A stretch of 64,000 nucleotides of DNA, from NCBI RefSeq assembly GCF_047238185.1, contig NZ_JBDFMI010000001.1, positions 62,001 to 126,000 of the forward strand. Direction: 5' to 3'. Numbering within the stretch: position 1 is the first letter of the stretch; every line of letters starts with the position of its first letter. The position numbers and the translations under genes are program-made. Shown one piece after another: positions 62,313 to 64,000 of the stretch. The notes beneath the pieces are model-generated. The model searched no databases, was not told the DNA's origin, and saw only the letters and a program-made list of their open reading frames with translations. The DNA comes from Bacillus_AD sp047238185 (GTDB taxonomy: Bacteria; Bacillota; Bacilli; Bacillales; DSM-1321).

Positions 62313-64000
62313 ATGAATAAGATTATTGGCTTCACATTAAAGAACAAGCTGGCAATGTGGCTTATAACCATTATTGTCGTTGCCGCCGGCCTTTATTCGG
62401 GATTGAAGATGAAAATGGAAAGTATTCCCGATATCAGTGTTCCCGTATTGAGTGTATCAACTGTCTATCCAGGAGCGACACCTGCGCAGGTTGATGAAAA
62501 GGTATCGCAGCCGATCGAACAGATCGCCCGCAATTTAAGCGGCGTTAAGGATGTTATGGCGACCTCCTACCAAAATGCGTCATCTATCCAGATTCAATAT
62601 GAATACGGCAAGAACATGGATGATGCCAAGAACGAAGTGAAAGAAGCATTGGAAGGCATTACACTTCCGGATGATGTAGAAAAATCAAAAATCGATAAAG
62701 TCAATATCAATGCATTTCCAATTCTATCATTAAGTATCACGAATGATAAGGAATCATTGGCAGAGCTAACGAAAGACGTGGAAGATGATATTGCGCCTGG
62801 CCTTGAGGGAGTGGAGGGTGTATCATCCGTCCAGATTTCCGGCCAGCAAATTGACCAGGTTGAATTGAAATTCAAAGAAGATAAGATGAAGAAGCTCGGT
62901 TTATCAGAAGAAACCGTTCAGAATATCATTAAAGGCTCCAATATAAACGTACCTATGGGCCTTTACACCTTTAAGGATAAGGAAAAGGCTGTTCAAGTGA
63001 ACGGTAATATTGTCACTTTGAATGATTTAAAGAACCTTGAAATACCTGTAGTCCCATCTCAGGGCGGCAGCTCTACGCAAACAGGCGATGCCGCCGGCCA
63101 GCAGGCAGGCGCACAGCAGGACAGCCCACAAAGCATGGGCGATGCATCTGCACAGCAAGGGAATACTCAGGCAACCGGGCAAACGATGCCTGGACAGTCT
63201 GGCATCCCGACTGTCAAACTGAGCGATATTGCCGATATCCAGGAAATTGGCAAAGCTGAATCGATTTCACGTACGAACGGCAAGAAGTCAATTGGGATCT
63301 CGATCGTTAAGGCAGTGGATGCAAATACGGTTGATGTAGCTGAAGCGGTCAAAGATAAGGTTAAAGATTATGAAAAATCATATGATGGCCTTGATATTGT
63401 GACTTCATTCGACCAGGCTACGCCAATTCAGGATTCAGTGGAGACAATGTTGAGCAAAGCGGTCTTCGGAGCCATTTTTGCGATGCTGATCATCCTCTTG
63501 TTCCTAAGAGATTTTAAATCAACAATTATTTCAGTTGTATCAATACCGCTATCATTGCTTATTGCGGTTCTGTTGCTGAAGCAGATGGATATTACATTGA
63601 ATATGATGACCCTTGGGGCTATGACAGTTGCCATCGGACGCGTAGTCGATGATTCCATTGTTGTTATTGAGAATATATACAGACGCATGTCCAATAAGGA
63701 TGAGCCTTTAAAAGGCGGAGAATTAATCAAATCCGCCACGAAAGAAATGTTCATTCCGATTATGTCTTCGACCATTGTAACGATTGCTGTATTCCTGCCA
63801 TTGGGCTTGGTAAGCGGCATGGTTGGAGAGCTATTCCTGCCATTTGCATTGACGATGGTATTCTCTCTATTGGCTTCTCTTCTAGTGGCAATTACGATCG
63901 TTCCGATGATGGCCCACATTATGTTTAAAAAAGGTGTCAAGGCGAAACGGGAGAAACACAATCATGGCCGCCTAGCAGGAGCATATAGAAAAACGCTCAA
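62313..64000 (+). CDS. swrC: RND-family efflux pump SwrC (3' partial)
   Basis: The frame runs to the right edge, so about half of the usual 1,050-residue protein is seen. It is an HAE-type RND: first TM (about 12-32), then porter domain (ESIPDISVPVLSVSTVYPGA), TM2-TM6 region with RVVDDSIVVIENIYRR. An unusual Gln/Gly/Ala/Ser-rich linker occupies about residues 250-296. SwrC protects against surfactin-type lipopeptides and other amphiphiles. AAGGGTG precedes ATG 62313. Confidence 0.93.
   Translation, partial: MNKIIGFTLKNKLAMWLITIIVVAAGLYSGLKMKMESIPDISVPVLSVSTVYPGATPAQVDEKVSQPIEQIARNLSGVKDVMATSYQNASSIQIQYEYGKNMDDAKNEVKEALEGITLPDDVEKSKIDKVNINAFPILSLSITNDKESLAELTKDVEDDIAPGLEGVEGVSSVQISGQQIDQVELKFKEDKMKKLGLSEETVQNIIKGSNINVPMGLYTFKDKEKAVQVNGNIVTLNDLKNLEIPVVPSQGGSSTQTGDAAGQQAGAQQDSPQSMGDASAQQGNTQATGQTMPGQSGIPTVKLSDIADIQEIGKAESISRTNGKKSIGISIVKAVDANTVDVAEAVKDKVKDYEKSYDGLDIVTSFDQATPIQDSVETMLSKAVFGAIFAMLIILLFLRDFKSTIISVVSIPLSLLIAVLLLKQMDITLNMMTLGAMTVAIGRVVDDSIVVIENIYRRMSNKDEPLKGGELIKSATKEMFIPIMSSTIVTIAVFLPLGLVSGMVGELFLPFALTMVFSLLASLLVAITIVPMMAHIMFKKGVKAKREKHNHGRLAGAYRKTL

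Noticed and set aside
63428..63961. 177-codon antisense frame in swrC
   Set aside because: Shadow of the RND gene, whose forward frame shows clear motifs.

Overview
This 64 kb window comes from an endospore-forming member of the Bacillaceae, probably an environmental genus near Peribacillus, Cytobacillus or Mesobacillus. The evidence is gene content (spoVAC/spoVAD with DUF1657 and DUF421 partners, intracellular subtilisin IspA, LtaS, YisL, a DUF1641-ndh pair, yerO divergent from swrC), strong AGGAGG-type ribosome sites with many TTG starts, and dispersed GC-rich repeats of a kind common in Bacillus genomes. Species cannot be fixed by eye.

Positions 1-15.2 kb (+ strand) hold a dense catabolic island: two tandem phosphotriesterase/lactonase-family proteins (one with its metal site largely gone), a thiolase-fold protein without the catalytic cysteine paired with a DUF35 protein, a CocE-type hydrolase, a metallo-beta-lactamase-fold hydrolase, both CoA-transferase subunits, a GntR/UTRA regulator, an aromatic-acid-type MFS importer, an FAD monooxygenase, a secreted MBL lipoprotein, an HSL-type esterase and a second MFS permease. 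Together they suggest uptake, hydroxylation, ester/lactone opening, CoA transfer and C-C cleavage of an unknown aromatic or cyclic acid.

Positions 15.4-24.4 kb carry a sortase, a small orphan gene, and an anaerobic respiration operon behind a near-consensus Fnr box: radical SAM protein, TorD-like chaperone, DmsABC-type molybdoenzyme, a polyferredoxin and a TatA. Positions 24.8-35.4 kb hold IspA, a C39-like secreted protein, YitT-type membrane protein, a Bce-like two-component system without its ABC transporter, LtaS, tRNA-Lys(CTT), an LDH-family enzyme with an unusual specificity residue, and a methyltransferase preceded by a 19-codon ORF and an overlapping hairpin.

Positions 35.5-39.2 kb hold a spoVA2mob-like spore operon lacking spoVAEb. 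Positions 39.2-64 kb are mixed housekeeping and accessory genes: lipoprotein, hemolysin III, DUF1836, DUF1641-ndh, Usp, MarR-MFS, Na+/H+ antiporter, YisL, GAF-STAS and MEDS sensory proteins, ADH, Nudix, 2-hydroxyacid dehydrogenase, asnB, a CcdA-like protein with one redox Cys missing, an LCP protein, and yerO/swrC with two matching operators. Decayed genes (isochorismatase-like, a frameshifted membrane protein, an IS/MarR graveyard, a twice-frameshifted GNAT) and dispersed repeats lie between them.
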